Source of the DNA: Pseudobacteriovorax antillogorgiicola
Lineage (GTDB): Bacteria > Bdellovibrionota_B > Oligoflexia > Oligoflexales > Oligoflexaceae
Assembly: GCF_900177345.1 (NCBI RefSeq)
Contig: NZ_FWZT01000014.1
Coordinates: forward strand, 124,001 to 188,000
Direction of reading: 5' to 3'
Length of the DNA stretch: 64,000 nt
Under the pieces are notes generated by a model that made no database searches, was not told the origin of the DNA, and saw only the letters and a program-made list of their open reading frames with translations. This document shows positions 53,450 to 62,790 of this stretch, one piece after another. Positions within the stretch are counted from its first letter, which is position 1; every line of letters starts with the position of its first letter. The position numbers and the translations under genes are program-made.

Positions 53450-54262
53450 GTGAACTTATCTCAGGCCATTCCACTCATTATGCTGATGGCCATAGCAAAA
53501 ACAGCATTTTCTAAGCAGGAAACTATCAAACTCAAACACAATCTGGAGATCGCAAAAATAGAGAACAACGTCTATGTTGCAACAGATCACGAGTTCTACC
53601 AATCCAACTCGCTAATTATCAAGATGCAAGATCGATCGGTGGTAGTGGTGTCCTCTCCCTTCGAAAATCTTGCAACAGAAGAGCTAGTTAACTGGATCAA
53701 AGGGAATTTAAACCCCAAAAAAATGATTGCTATCAATCCGCACTTTCATCGTGATGGCACTGGTGGCAATTCAGTGTTCGGAAAATACGGAATCGAAACA
53801 TGGTCAAGCGATTTAACGATCGATCTTAGAAAAAAGGCCAACATGGTTGATCCGAAAAAGGCAGCGGCATTCTATAAAGATCCAGATTTAAGACAAAGGA
53901 TTTTGAATTCGCCAGTGAAGTCAGCCAGAAATAGCTTTCCTATCAAAGAGGGAAAAGAGTTTTCTTTCTCTGGTGAAACCGTCAAAGTTTTCTTTCCTGG
54001 TCCAGCACACTCTCCAGATAACGTGGTGGTGTATTTTCCTCGGCAAAAGATCTTGTTTGGTGGTTGTATGATCAAGCCAGCCAGCCTTGGGTATCTAGGT
54101 GATGCTGATGTACGTGCATGGCCTTCTTCTGCAAAGCGACTCAAGCAATTCGATGTGAAACTCGTTGTTCCAGGTCATGGTCGATGGGGAGATGCATCTC
54201 TTATCGACAAAACCATTAGTGTTGCTCTCATGGCGTCAGATGCATCAAAGTTAAATCGCTAA
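53450..54262 (+). CDS. Subclass B1-type metallo-beta-lactamase-fold hydrolase
   Basis: About 270 residues from GTG 53450 (GGAG 6 nt upstream), giving a signal peptide (LSQAIPLIMLMAIAKTAFS). Zinc-ligand set of subclass B1: H98-x-H100-x-D102 (NPHFHRDGTGG), H187 (GPAHSPDN), C206 (LFGGCMIK, with Lys at +3) and H243 (PGHG). This combination separates B1 from other MBL-fold enzymes. Whether it hydrolyses beta-lactams is unproven; B1-like enzymes also occur with other roles. It is periplasmic. No resistance neighbours. Confidence 0.85.
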   Translation: MNLSQAIPLIMLMAIAKTAFSKQETIKLKHNLEIAKIENNVYVATDHEFYQSNSLIIKMQDRSVVVVSSPFENLATEELVNWIKGNLNPKKMIAINPHFHRDGTGGNSVFGKYGIETWSSDLTIDLRKKANMVDPKKAAAFYKDPDLRQRILNSPVKSARNSFPIKEGKEFSFSGETVKVFFPGPAHSPDNVVVYFPRQKILFGGCMIKPASLGYLGDADVRAWPSSAKRLKQFDVKLVVPGHGRWGDASLIDKTISVALMASDASKLNR

Positions 54263-54275
54263 AAGTATAGCGATT
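54254..54275 (+). terminator. Terminator over the MBL stop codon
   Basis: AATCGCTA pairs with TAGCGATT around AAAGTA, followed by TTGGG. The left arm includes the stop codon. Confidence 0.5.
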
Positions 54276-54334
54276 TTGGGTATTGACTAAATTCTAGGTT
54301 AGCCTTTAGCTGCACTTGATAATAATTGAAGGTG

Positions 54335-54928
54335 CTATCGATCCTGCAAGCCCTTACCTTTCAATATCTGGGGCTTACACTTCTCAATACGAGCCTCTCG
54401 CGTCTTAACCTGCTTGGCAGACGAAAAATGAATTTGATATCCCCGTTGCCGACCAGGGGTGAGGCCTTCAAATGCCTTTTTGAATGCTTTGTCTTTCTTA
54501 AAAGCATTAAGAAGCTCTTCAGGGAGGTCAAGCTGTTCAGAGGGTGGGGCGACCTTAAGACCAGCTTCAGAAATTTTTATGGCTTCTTTGATATAGCTTT
54601 TAATCACGGGCTTAAGTTTTTCTACCTCTGTCTCTGAGGTAAAGCGCAGCTGGCGACCCACTCGCGAATTAGCGCCTATATCATGCAAGACTTGCTTGGA
54701 GTCTTTCAGGAGAGAGCCTTTGAAAAACATCAGTGCTAGATATTTTTTGAAGCTTTGTATAATGACGATATTTTTATCATCGTGTGAGTAGCAGGGTTGG
54801 CGCCATTTCAGTTCCTCGGATAGGCCGCAGTCTAAGATAATGTTGCGAAGCTTTTTCGCTTCTTTAAGCCAGTCATTCGGCTCTTTGAAATAGTGGTCGA
54901 GTTCAGGATTTTTTTTAGTAACAGCCAT
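54335..54928 (-). CDS. YdeI/OmpD-associated family protein
   Basis: About 197 residues from ATG 54928 (AGGA 8 nt upstream; a longer frame starts at 54973). A DUF1801-like domain (LKEAKKLRNIILDCGLSEEL, KWRQPCYSHDDKN) and C-terminal YdeI-like tail (LDLPEELLNAFKKDKAFKKA, FEGLTPGRQRGYQIHFSSAK). Relatives are linked to iron or peptide-bacteriocin tolerance. Cytoplasmic. Function unknown here. Confidence 0.85.
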   Translation of the reverse strand: MAVTKKNPELDHYFKEPNDWLKEAKKLRNIILDCGLSEELKWRQPCYSHDDKNIVIIQSFKKYLALMFFKGSLLKDSKQVLHDIGANSRVGRQLRFTSETEVEKLKPVIKSYIKEAIKISEAGLKVAPPSEQLDLPEELLNAFKKDKAFKKAFEGLTPGRQRGYQIHFSSAKQVKTREARIEKCKPQILKGKGLQDR

Positions 54929-55313
54929 ACGGTTTATCCTTGAGTTTGCCCAGGCTTTGAAAGTACCAGTCATTGCATGATATTATACCGAAGCCCTGGC
55001 TTTTAAAACAGAGATATCGCTCTCGAACAAAAGTATTCAAATAAAAATCGCTGCTTAATCCAAATCTGTAGGTCATTGATAGAGCTGGGGAGAGCGATCT
55101 CCAGTCGAGCTGAAAGTGTCAACAACGTAAGATTTGTCCGTCTGGAAATTAAACAGCTTGCTGTGATTGCACTCAAACTCATATCCAAAAAAGGGCGAAA
55201 TAACAACTACTAACACGTTCAGGCGCAGCGCTGATTTCCGCAGATGGTGGTGGAATGATCCGTGCAAAGCTCGCATTAGAAAATTCAATGACCAAACAAC
55301 CAAAGGAAGACGA
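54929..55313. other. Intergenic region
   Basis: About 385 bp between divergent YdeI-like and lipoprotein genes. Several short open frames on both strands have no ribosome site. Promoters presumably lie here; none is strong enough to name. Confidence 0.3.
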
Positions 55314-56291
55314 ATGAAGACTTTGAACGCGGTAGCTGTCCTGCTTTTTATCACTGCTTGTCAAAATGCTCCTGAAGAGACCAATGAGTTCTCCAAAACG
55401 AAACTATCTGTCGAGCTTCAAGAACAAGGCGAAGGCATCCAGCTAACTGATCTTCAAGCGCCTCTCGCGTACGTATCAAAAGCTGAGCTATGGTGCGATG
55501 ATGCTCTTCGGACAGAACTTGAATTTACAAATGATAGCAAGTCTGTAGAGTTATTCTCAGGGCTTGATAATTGTGAGCTACACCTTAAGGAGTTCTACTT
55601 TGGCGGAACTTATAAAATCGGTGAATTACACAGCGAAGGTATTTACCAGTTCGATCTTCGTGATGAAGCTACCAATGACTTGATTGATCGCAAGCTTGTT
55701 CGTTCTGTGCAGCCAATCTATTACGCACTTCCTCAGGATCAGTGCCGTGAGCAGTGTCCAGAAGTTAGAGAAGCACAGGTTACTTTCCCACACAGTGTTT
55801 TAGATATTAAAAAAGAAGTTCTTGTTAATGACGTGAGCTTTAGCAAGCTTGAGGTTGGTCTTGAAGAGGAACCAGCTCCAATGTGTGAATCGGTTCATGC
55901 AAAGTTTGTAGAGTCTACAAATCCATTTGAAGCTCCATTTTTGGAAGTTGAGCTCAACAACTGCCTCAATACCATCAATACCACAGACCTTGAGTTTGCA
56001 GTGGGTCCAACGAGTCTAGATCAGGATGGAAACCTTCCAGTAAATATCACTGTAGTTGATGCGTTGAATGCCGTTGACAACTTCCCAGTTGTTGCAGAGC
56101 AGGATGGTAACAACTATAAGATCACGTTTACCTTTCAAGATCTTAAAGACAACTTTACTGATACCAGCGTTCTAACCTACCTTACTTTTGATTACGCAGT
56201 TGTGATCAAGAACAAAGGCGGTATCTCGGGCCTAGTTTACTTGCTCGAAAATGAGTGTGAGTTAATTGGTGGTCTAACACCTTTACCTTAA
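55314..56291 (+). CDS. Lipoprotein of unknown function
   Basis: About 325 residues from ATG 55314 (AAGGAAG upstream); a longer frame starts at 55167 but lacks a signal. Lipobox ITAC. The mature part is acidic, with paired cysteines (two short C-x3-C-like clusters near DQCREQCPE) and beta-rich segments. Not recognised. Followed by a clear hairpin. Confidence 0.7.
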   Translation: MKTLNAVAVLLFITACQNAPEETNEFSKTKLSVELQEQGEGIQLTDLQAPLAYVSKAELWCDDALRTELEFTNDSKSVELFSGLDNCELHLKEFYFGGTYKIGELHSEGIYQFDLRDEATNDLIDRKLVRSVQPIYYALPQDQCREQCPEVREAQVTFPHSVLDIKKEVLVNDVSFSKLEVGLEEEPAPMCESVHAKFVESTNPFEAPFLEVELNNCLNTINTTDLEFAVGPTSLDQDGNLPVNITVVDALNAVDNFPVVAEQDGNNYKITFTFQDLKDNFTDTSVLTYLTFDYAVVIKNKGGISGLVYLLENECELIGGLTPLP

Positions 56292-56310
56292 GCCTTGAAT
56301 ATAGCAGGAT

Positions 56311-56331
56311 GCAGGGACTCCGATTCCCTGC
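56311..56331 (+). terminator. Terminator of the lipoprotein gene
   Basis: GCAGGGA pairs with TCCCTGC around CTCCGAT, then TCCTCGGCTTTCTT, 20 nt after the stop. Confidence 0.55.
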
Positions 56332-56699
56332 TCCTCGGCTTTCTTAGTCTCTCCAGCCATTCCAATCTCCTTAAATTCAGCAGTAAGTCCGTGTGCATCG
56401 CTCGGGTTTTCAGGTCATTCTCCGTTTTCAGCGATCAAGCTGACTCCCCTACCGTGAGAAATACTTATGGAAGCATTCAATTTCGATGGTACCCTGGTTT
56501 TAGAATCCATAGCACATGATTGTCTCGATGATTTTGGGATGCTGTGGATCGAGACGACTCTGTCGAGACGAAATGACTTATGAAGGCTGTGGGTCTCCAT
56601 GCACAGGTTAAGCCTTGTGTTTGAGTCTATAGAGACCGGCTCGACTTGTGATACCATAATGAATATTGCCGATGTGGCACGTGTGATAAAGGGCTGGAG
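56332..56699. other. Intergenic region before the hydrolase-like gene
   Basis: About 370 bp; a minus-strand frame (56415-56657) has no support. The promoter for the 56700 operon should be here (CATAAT near 56655 is a candidate -10). Confidence 0.3.
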
Positions 56700-57680
56700 A
56701 TGATGGAGACAGAGAAACCGGAAGAGCTACCAGCCGATGGGCAGGAAACCATGTCTCTAGGGCGTGATAGCCACGGCCTTGTGGACGGTCAGATTCCAGC
56801 TAGCCCTGAGGATGAAGACGATAGAGATACCCAAAATTTGGTTTTTACGGTGCCTGTGGACCACTCGGGAACCTCGGTCTATTTGAAAGGTTGGCTCCAA
56901 CCAGAGTCACCCTTCCCTCCGTTGGTTTTGGTTCATGATCTTGGCGAAAATGTTCGTATGTATAAAAACTTCGCCAAGGAGTTGGGAGACAAGGGCTTTC
57001 ATGTTTATGGCTTCGACCTTCGCGGCCATGGGCGATCTGGTCGACTGCTAGGCTACGTTCCCCACTTCGAGTCCCTGGTTGACGATCTCCTACAGGTGGT
57101 TGCATGGATACGTTACAAATCTAACCGCCAACTACCTATCATTGTTGGACAGGGAGTTGGTGGTTTGATAACCATATTCTTTCATAAGAAATACCCTGAG
57201 TATGTCCGCCAATGCGTATTGGTTGCTCCAGTGATTAGCGAGGGGGACACCATGTCTCCATTCTATCGAACATTTATCCGAACCATGGCAGAGATTGCTC
57301 CACGCATGAGGCTGCCACGAGCAATTGTTCCTCAGTTTTTATCCCTAGGTGGAACGGAACCTAGTAAGAAGCAGCAAAAATTTCAAGGCATTACCTTGAA
57401 TTTTGCCAAAGAAGTGATGAATGCTATCGGCGAGGTGCCTCAGGCGATCACAGCGTTCAACAGCCCTGGAATGATCATTGCGCCTCAGCAAGTCGGTCGT
57501 TACGATCTCAAAGCTCTAAAAGAAATGCTCAGCGGCCTGGAAAGTGAGTATGATATTTCTTTGGTTGAAGTGTCTAATATTGGTACCCAGCCCCTGACGA
57601 CCCAAGAGGAGCTTCTTGTGGTCTTGGATTCCATCTATCCCTGGCTGGAAGAACAATTGGGAACTTCGATAGAAAGGTAA
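56700..57680 (+). CDS. Serine-less alpha/beta-hydrolase (pseudoenzyme)
   Basis: 326 residues. After an acidic N-terminal 48 residues the fold is that of monoacylglycerol-lipase/S33 proteins: LVLVHDLGENVRMYKNFAKE, GFDLRGHGRSG. The nucleophile elbow, normally G-x-S-x-G-G, reads GQGVGG with Gly152 in the Ser place. The C-terminal part lacks a clear catalytic His. So it should not hydrolyse esters and probably acts as a binding or regulatory protein. It is 2 bp ahead of the DUF4175-like gene. AAGGG precedes tandem ATGs. Confidence 0.8.
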   Translation: MMETEKPEELPADGQETMSLGRDSHGLVDGQIPASPEDEDDRDTQNLVFTVPVDHSGTSVYLKGWLQPESPFPPLVLVHDLGENVRMYKNFAKELGDKGFHVYGFDLRGHGRSGRLLGYVPHFESLVDDLLQVVAWIRYKSNRQLPIIVGQGVGGLITIFFHKKYPEYVRQCVLVAPVISEGDTMSPFYRTFIRTMAEIAPRMRLPRAIVPQFLSLGGTEPSKKQQKFQGITLNFAKEVMNAIGEVPQAITAFNSPGMIIAPQQVGRYDLKALKEMLSGLESEYDISLVEVSNIGTQPLTTQEELLVVLDSIYPWLEEQLGTSIER

Positions 57681-57682
57681 CT

Positions 57683-60082
57683 ATGGATCCCCTACTGGTT
57701 CGGCACCTTAAACGTATCAATGCTATCCGCTTTTCCCGTGAGTCTATATCATTTTTGATTCGTGCAGTGCGGAGCGTACTATTCTCATTAATTCTAATGA
57801 CGGTATGGGCATCTCTCGATCCAAGAAACCAAGATGCTCAGCTTCTAGTGGGATTTATCAGTCTTGTTACCTTCTTGGGACTGAGCTTGCGTTGGCAGAA
57901 TCAACGCATCGGGGCTGACGAAACATTGAAGTCCCTGGAGATAAATTATCCTAAAGTCGATGTGTCCGCCTTTAGCTTGCGAACAGAACAAAGATGCAAT
58001 GTAGCCTGGACTCAGAACCTAAAGCGCTCTCAAAACGATTTTTTTAGAGAGAATGCCCGCATTCTTGCTTTTAAGGCATCAACATTGATTTTGCCGACCA
58101 TGCTATGGATATTGGTCTCACAAATCTCTCCAGGTGCAGTTAGCACTGCGATCTACAGTATGAAGAAAGTAGTTGCTCAGCTTAATCAAGGCACTAAGCT
58201 TTATGTGATCGAGGGGCAGGCGAAAGAGGCTGACCCGAATGAGTATATTCTGTCAACAAGTCAGGTAGCCGAGTTTGATCTTCTGGAGCAAAATCGAGTG
58301 GAAATTCGCGTGGTCACGAGCCAGGGTGAAAAACCGTATGTTGTTGTCCAGCCAAAGAACTCCGATTTGAAGCAAACCTTCCGACTGACCCCCATTAAAT
58401 CAGAAGATGCTCGTGAAGCTCAATGGGTTCATAGCATCACCTTCAATGTTCAGGATGATTCAGAATTGTTTGTTTCAAGCGTTTCGGGCACGACTCCAGC
58501 AGCTCGTATCAATGTCAAGCGACTCCCTGTGCCGCGGGTGGCATTGAAGCCCACACGACCTCTTCAAGACCCATGGCCAGATGAAAAGCCACTGTCTTTA
58601 GAGATCGATGTTGAGGCAGAAAACCCCTTGCAGTTGGTGCGCTTGCTGATCCGATCTGAAGGGCAAACCCATGAAGAGCTCGTGAGCAATGTTCTTGCTG
58701 ACGATAAGAAGGATCTGAATACTAAGTACAGCCTCTTGCTAGAGAGCTATGTCCAGCGAGATATGGCAACCATAGAAATTGTTGCGGAAGCAATTGATCG
58801 CCATTTACCTAACCCACTTATCGGGCGGAGTCAGCCCCTGATTGTGCGTACAGCATCTGCCTATGGGCGCTACCGGGAAACATTGAATACTCTGCGACAG
58901 GTGAAGGAGGTGATGGACCAGGCTCGTTCAACGGATGCGAAAGAGCTAGACCAGCAGGCGGCAGAACTCATGGCCAAGGCCAATAACCAAGCAGAGGAGT
59001 CGCCCTTTTTTGATGGTTTAGACCGTCATACCCTGCGCATGCTACAGTCGGAGGTCGATAATTTAGCTCAAGAGCTTGACAGCGATCGCCTCCTGCAAAC
59101 CAGTGAAGAACTCAATCGATTCCTGTTTGAGCATGAAACTCTCGATGATCGGGAACGCGATCGTGATTTCTTTGTGGCGGCTCGATCTCTGTCGCGCCTC
59201 GTTGAAAAGCCTAAGGCTGAAAGGCCTCTTGACGTTGGCACAGTTACTGATCGGCTGAAGTCTTTTCTCAAAGAGCGCGAGCAAAGGTGGCAAGTGCGCA
59301 CCAAGTATCTTGATAATCAGGCCATCCCCCCTCAATGGCAAGAGGTCTCCCAAGGTTCATTTCAAAAGGCGATGGATCGCGTAGCGCAGCAGGCTCAAAA
59401 TGATAAAGGGACACAAAAGGCCTTGCAAGAGCTGTCTCAGACAGTTGCCGACTACAGGCAATGGATCGAGGGCCTAGAGAAGGCTGAGGATGCTAGCCGT
59501 CAGAAAGATGAGCGTAAGCGGCAGAAAGGACTTGCCGACGGGCGCAAGATTCTGCGAGAGCTCCAGAAACGCCAATCGAAAATTTCATCGGGGCTAGATC
59601 GTGCTGCCACCAAGAATGAGGGAGAGCTCTCGGATCAGTGGGGTTCGTTGAGGATGGACCAGAACGCCAATATCAAGCAAACTGGCTCATTGGAAGCGCA
59701 GCTAAGGTCTTTATCCCCTCAAGCCTCAGACCGGATTAAAGCTGCGCTGGAGGCCATGAAGCTCACCGTTCAAGCTGGCAATGAGGATGCTTTTATTCAG
59801 GCGGAAACGTCTTCTGATATGGCGGGTCGCCTGTTGAGACAAGCAGACAACGCTGCAAGGAAGTCTCAGAGACAGCAGCAGCGTCGGGGGCGCCGGCGTC
59901 GTGTTACCAGTGACCAGTACTACGGCAGTTCCGTGGCTGGGGGAGACGTGGAGATTAGGCGGGAATATGAAGTCAATCGCCGCTATCGTGAAGATGTTCT
60001 AGAAGAGGTTCGCCGAGCCCGCAATGTTGAAGGGCGGGACAAGCAGCTGCTCGAAAACTATCTGCGCAAGGTCATCCGCTAG
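57683..60082 (+). CDS. DUF4175-like membrane coiled-coil protein
   Basis: 799 residues. Three membrane spans near the N-terminus (about 27-45, 53-70, 130-150), a beta-rich middle (about 170-400) and a long charged helical C-terminal half (about 400-780) ending in an Arg-rich stretch (RRGRRRR) and a tyrosine-rich tail. This resembles DUF4175 proteins in layout; sequence identity with them is not certain. Likely anchored in the inner membrane. The ATG is 2 bp after the hydrolase-like gene, so the two are made together. Confidence 0.6.
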   Translation: MDPLLVRHLKRINAIRFSRESISFLIRAVRSVLFSLILMTVWASLDPRNQDAQLLVGFISLVTFLGLSLRWQNQRIGADETLKSLEINYPKVDVSAFSLRTEQRCNVAWTQNLKRSQNDFFRENARILAFKASTLILPTMLWILVSQISPGAVSTAIYSMKKVVAQLNQGTKLYVIEGQAKEADPNEYILSTSQVAEFDLLEQNRVEIRVVTSQGEKPYVVVQPKNSDLKQTFRLTPIKSEDAREAQWVHSITFNVQDDSELFVSSVSGTTPAARINVKRLPVPRVALKPTRPLQDPWPDEKPLSLEIDVEAENPLQLVRLLIRSEGQTHEELVSNVLADDKKDLNTKYSLLLESYVQRDMATIEIVAEAIDRHLPNPLIGRSQPLIVRTASAYGRYRETLNTLRQVKEVMDQARSTDAKELDQQAAELMAKANNQAEESPFFDGLDRHTLRMLQSEVDNLAQELDSDRLLQTSEELNRFLFEHETLDDRERDRDFFVAARSLSRLVEKPKAERPLDVGTVTDRLKSFLKEREQRWQVRTKYLDNQAIPPQWQEVSQGSFQKAMDRVAQQAQNDKGTQKALQELSQTVADYRQWIEGLEKAEDASRQKDERKRQKGLADGRKILRELQKRQSKISSGLDRAATKNEGELSDQWGSLRMDQNANIKQTGSLEAQLRSLSPQASDRIKAALEAMKLTVQAGNEDAFIQAETSSDMAGRLLRQADNAARKSQRQQQRRGRRRRVTSDQYYGSSVAGGDVEIRREYEVNRRYREDVLEEVRRARNVEGRDKQLLENYLRKVIR

Positions 60083-60146
60083 CCGTGGTCTTATTTTCTC
60101 GGTCTGCGGGGCTCGATGTGCTATAGCTCCCCTCTAAGGGGCATAT

Positions 60147-61367
60147 ATGGAAAAAAAATTTAAGAAATCGATTCTCTCCAAGCCGCAGGCCTTTCTAATC
60201 GAACCACCTGCTGGCTTAAGTCAATTTTGCATGGAAGAGCTGAAGGATCTGCTTCAAAAGCGGCTCTACCCTTCGAAGTATCTTGAAGAGCTAACAGAAA
60301 CTGACAAATATATTCATCTAACAAACACAGATTTTAGAACTGCGATCGAGGTAGTGTTTCGTAGCCGTCTTTGTCGTGACCTATGGTTTGTGTTAGGCGA
60401 TCGGCATGTGGGAAGCTTTGGCGAGCTGGAACGGGTCGTTGCGAAGCTGCCCTGGGAGCTGTTCTCAGATTCGGGTGCAGCCTTTAACGTGGATGTGCAG
60501 TCCTTTCAAAGCAAGCTCTATCATGAGGGTAAAGTTCGTGAGCTGGTTGCACAGACTCTAGGAGCACATGGCATGAAGCTTAGCACAGCTAAGGATGGTT
60601 TGTGTCTTCGTCTGCTCCAGACCAAAAATCGGCTCCAGATCTTATTATCCCTTGCTGGTGAAAAACTATATAAGCGAGGGTTTAAGCCTCACACAGCGAC
60701 TAAAGCCCCTCTCCAAGAAACCTTGGCAGCGGGCTTGCTATGGCCTTTGCGTCATCACAAGTATAATCGAGTCCTGGTGCCCTTTGCTGGTAGCGGCACT
60801 CTAGGTTTCGAAGCGATTATGCAGCTAAAAGGATATTGGCCAGGTTCTTTAGGCCGCACCTTCCATGTGGAAAGCTTCCCCGGAACACCCCAAAGCACGG
60901 TCGATTTTCTGAAAGCCAAGAGTCCGATCACCGATCCTAGCTCATGGGATCTAGCCATGGATTTCATCGAGATGGATCTTGAGCAGGTCAAAGAGCTTCA
61001 ATCAAACTCTTCAGCATTTAGGCAGCAGCTGATGATTGAGCAGGATTTTAACGTGATTTGTGACGACTTTTTCAAACTTGATGTAAGTTTTCAAGCAAGC
61101 GAGCGGGTCCTGATGCCTTTAAATCCGCCATATGGTCTGAGGCTTGGCCACGGCTCAGAGGCAAGCTATGGTTTTTTTGCTCGTCTGGCCAAGCGTGTGC
61201 TCGCACTATCTTCTAAACCACAGGCTCTTCAGGGTTTCTGCATGCTCCCGGATGAAAAGTCTTACAGTCTGTTTCGGCAGATCATCGGCGGAGGCTACGA
61301 ACAAACGGTGCATATTAATCAAGGAGGGCGTCATGTTAGAGTGCTTTATTTTAGCTGGGAGAAATAG
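60147..61367 (+). CDS. RlmL/RlmK-type class I rRNA methyltransferase
   Basis: 406 residues. N-terminal THUMP-like/ferredoxin-like region (about 10-170), linker LAGEKLYKRGF, then Rossmann domain with motif I (PFAGSGTLGFEA) and the base-N2 signature NPPYG. These are features of 23S rRNA (guanine-N2) methyltransferases. Position modified is not known. AAGGGGC precedes the ATG. Confidence 0.85.
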   Translation: MEKKFKKSILSKPQAFLIEPPAGLSQFCMEELKDLLQKRLYPSKYLEELTETDKYIHLTNTDFRTAIEVVFRSRLCRDLWFVLGDRHVGSFGELERVVAKLPWELFSDSGAAFNVDVQSFQSKLYHEGKVRELVAQTLGAHGMKLSTAKDGLCLRLLQTKNRLQILLSLAGEKLYKRGFKPHTATKAPLQETLAAGLLWPLRHHKYNRVLVPFAGSGTLGFEAIMQLKGYWPGSLGRTFHVESFPGTPQSTVDFLKAKSPITDPSSWDLAMDFIEMDLEQVKELQSNSSAFRQQLMIEQDFNVICDDFFKLDVSFQASERVLMPLNPPYGLRLGHGSEASYGFFARLAKRVLALSSKPQALQGFCMLPDEKSYSLFRQIIGGGYEQTVHINQGGRHVRVLYFSWEK

Positions 61368-61439
61368 ACTGGAAATTTGCTTTGGGCTGTCTTAGAATCC
61401 GACGTTCGATTTAATCTACTCTAGATTCGAGAGGAAACC

Positions 61440-61622
61440 ATGGCTGCAAAGAAAGATTATAAGATTACTAAGAAGCGCAACGGTCGTTATGCAGTGCGCG
61501 ATGCTTCCGGTTCCCAGCTAAACGGAACCGATAAAGTAAAGGTTCTGCTTGAAAAAGGGCTGATTAAAACTGGCTTGCCAAAAGAAGCTCCAGCTGAGGA
61601 CGCTGAGGGTGGCGAAGGCTAG
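61440..61622 (+). CDS. Small basic/acidic protein
   Basis: 60 residues. Starts MAAKKDYKITKKRNGRYAVR, then a helix and an acidic tail. The N-terminal half resembles a short beta-sheet module found in conserved proteobacterial small proteins. GAGAGG is 5 nt upstream. Followed by a hairpin. Function unknown. Confidence 0.65.
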   Translation: MAAKKDYKITKKRNGRYAVRDASGSQLNGTDKVKVLLEKGLIKTGLPKEAPAEDAEGGEG

Positions 61623-61629
61623 GTGCTTT

Positions 61630-61645
61630 GTGGGGGCTTCCCCAC
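61630..61645. terminator. Hairpin between small-protein gene and fliG
   Basis: GTGGGG pairs with CCCCAC around GCTT, 7 nt after the stop of the small gene and just before the fliG stop. It probably serves both convergent genes. Confidence 0.5.
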
Positions 61646-61651
61646 ACCAAA

Positions 61652-62647
61652 TTAAACCACTTTTTGCTCGTCCATCCCAACTTCGATTTCCCCCGATTCA
61701 GCCATCGCCAATGCCTTAGCCACAATTGTTTTTTGAGCATCACGAACGTCGCTTAGCTTTTGAGGTCCTCTCGCATCCATGTCATCTTTCAAGTTGTCAG
61801 CAGCGCGACTCGATAGATTGCTGAAGACGAGGTCCAGCAGCTCTTGATTCGCATCTCTTAAAGCTAGTTCCCAAACACTACGATCAACAGCCTTAAAGAG
61901 GCCTTGCATGCTTCGATTATCGAGTTTGCTAAGATCCGCAAATGTGAACATATGCGACCGGATATCTTCGCTTAGATCAGGGTCTCTCTCATCCAGTCGA
62001 TCGAGAATATCGTTGCGAGTATCGTCCATGGCGTTGAGAATAGCAGCGGCTTTTTCTGGTCCACCGATCTTACGGCTTGAGAATCCCATGCGTTCCACCT
62101 CATCTCTAATCATGTCATTAATTTCTTCGATAATTTCGGGTGCGACCTTATCCATGCGAGTCACCCGTTGGATCACCTCTACCTTGAGTGCTTCTGGTAG
62201 CAGTTTCACGATACTGCCTGCTTTTGCCGGGCCAGCATGGGCTAGCACCAAAGCGATGGTCTGTGGATGTTCATTTGCAATCACTCGATAAAGGGTCTGA
62301 GCATCGGCCAACTCCACTGCAGGCATCGTTGGGTTAGCGTGGGCCAGGTCACGAATGATATCTTGCCCGAAATCTGAATTGCCAAAGGCTTTTTCTAGCG
62401 CATTCCTGGCGAATCCAAAGCCGCCTTTAAATAGATCGGGTTCGTTGGACTTTAGAATCTGATGAAATTCGTTGAGTACAATATCCATAGTATCTTGGTT
62501 CACACGACCGACACGGCTCAGCGCAGCACCCACCTTTTTTACATCGTTGGCCTCCATGTGACGAAAGATCTCGGCAGCAATGTCCTCTCCAAGGGCCAGC
62601 ATGAGAATCGCTGTTTTTTCGGTTGCGCTGAGTTGTGTTGCATTCAT
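61652..62647 (-). CDS. fliG: Flagellar motor switch protein FliG
   Basis: 331 residues, normal. N-domain (EKTAILMLALGEDIAAEIFR), middle domain with EHPQTIALVLAH and the C-domain with MFTFADLSKLDNRSMQGLFK. These three domains couple stator torque to the rotor. Good TAGGAGC site before the ATG. It stands alone here, not in a flagellar cluster, so it may be a second copy. Confidence 0.95.
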   Translation of the reverse strand: MNATQLSATEKTAILMLALGEDIAAEIFRHMEANDVKKVGAALSRVGRVNQDTMDIVLNEFHQILKSNEPDLFKGGFGFARNALEKAFGNSDFGQDIIRDLAHANPTMPAVELADAQTLYRVIANEHPQTIALVLAHAGPAKAGSIVKLLPEALKVEVIQRVTRMDKVAPEIIEEINDMIRDEVERMGFSSRKIGGPEKAAAILNAMDDTRNDILDRLDERDPDLSEDIRSHMFTFADLSKLDNRSMQGLFKAVDRSVWELALRDANQELLDLVFSNLSSRAADNLKDDMDARGPQKLSDVRDAQKTIVAKALAMAESGEIEVGMDEQKVV

Positions 62648-62739
62648 CTAAAGCTCCTAAGCTCAATGGATTGTAAGTGATCGGAGGGGCAATAGGTGAA
62701 CTTTAGAAAAAGAGAGGTTTAGATGGGAAAAGACCAAAG

Positions 62740-62769
62740 AAAAACCCCACGAAACGAAGTTCGTGGGGT
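62740..62769 (-). terminator. Intrinsic terminator of fadE
   Basis: On the minus strand ACCCCACGAA pairs with TTCGTGGGGT around a 6-nt loop and is followed by TTTTTC: a perfect 10-bp terminator 22 nt after the fadE stop. Confidence 0.85.
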
Positions 62770-62790
62770 CGATTGATTTGCAGGGTGAAA

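Noticed and set aside
55003-55313. Several 60-90 codon frames on both strands upstream of the lipoprotein gene
   Set aside because: No ribosome sites, mutually overlapping, no signal peptides or motifs.
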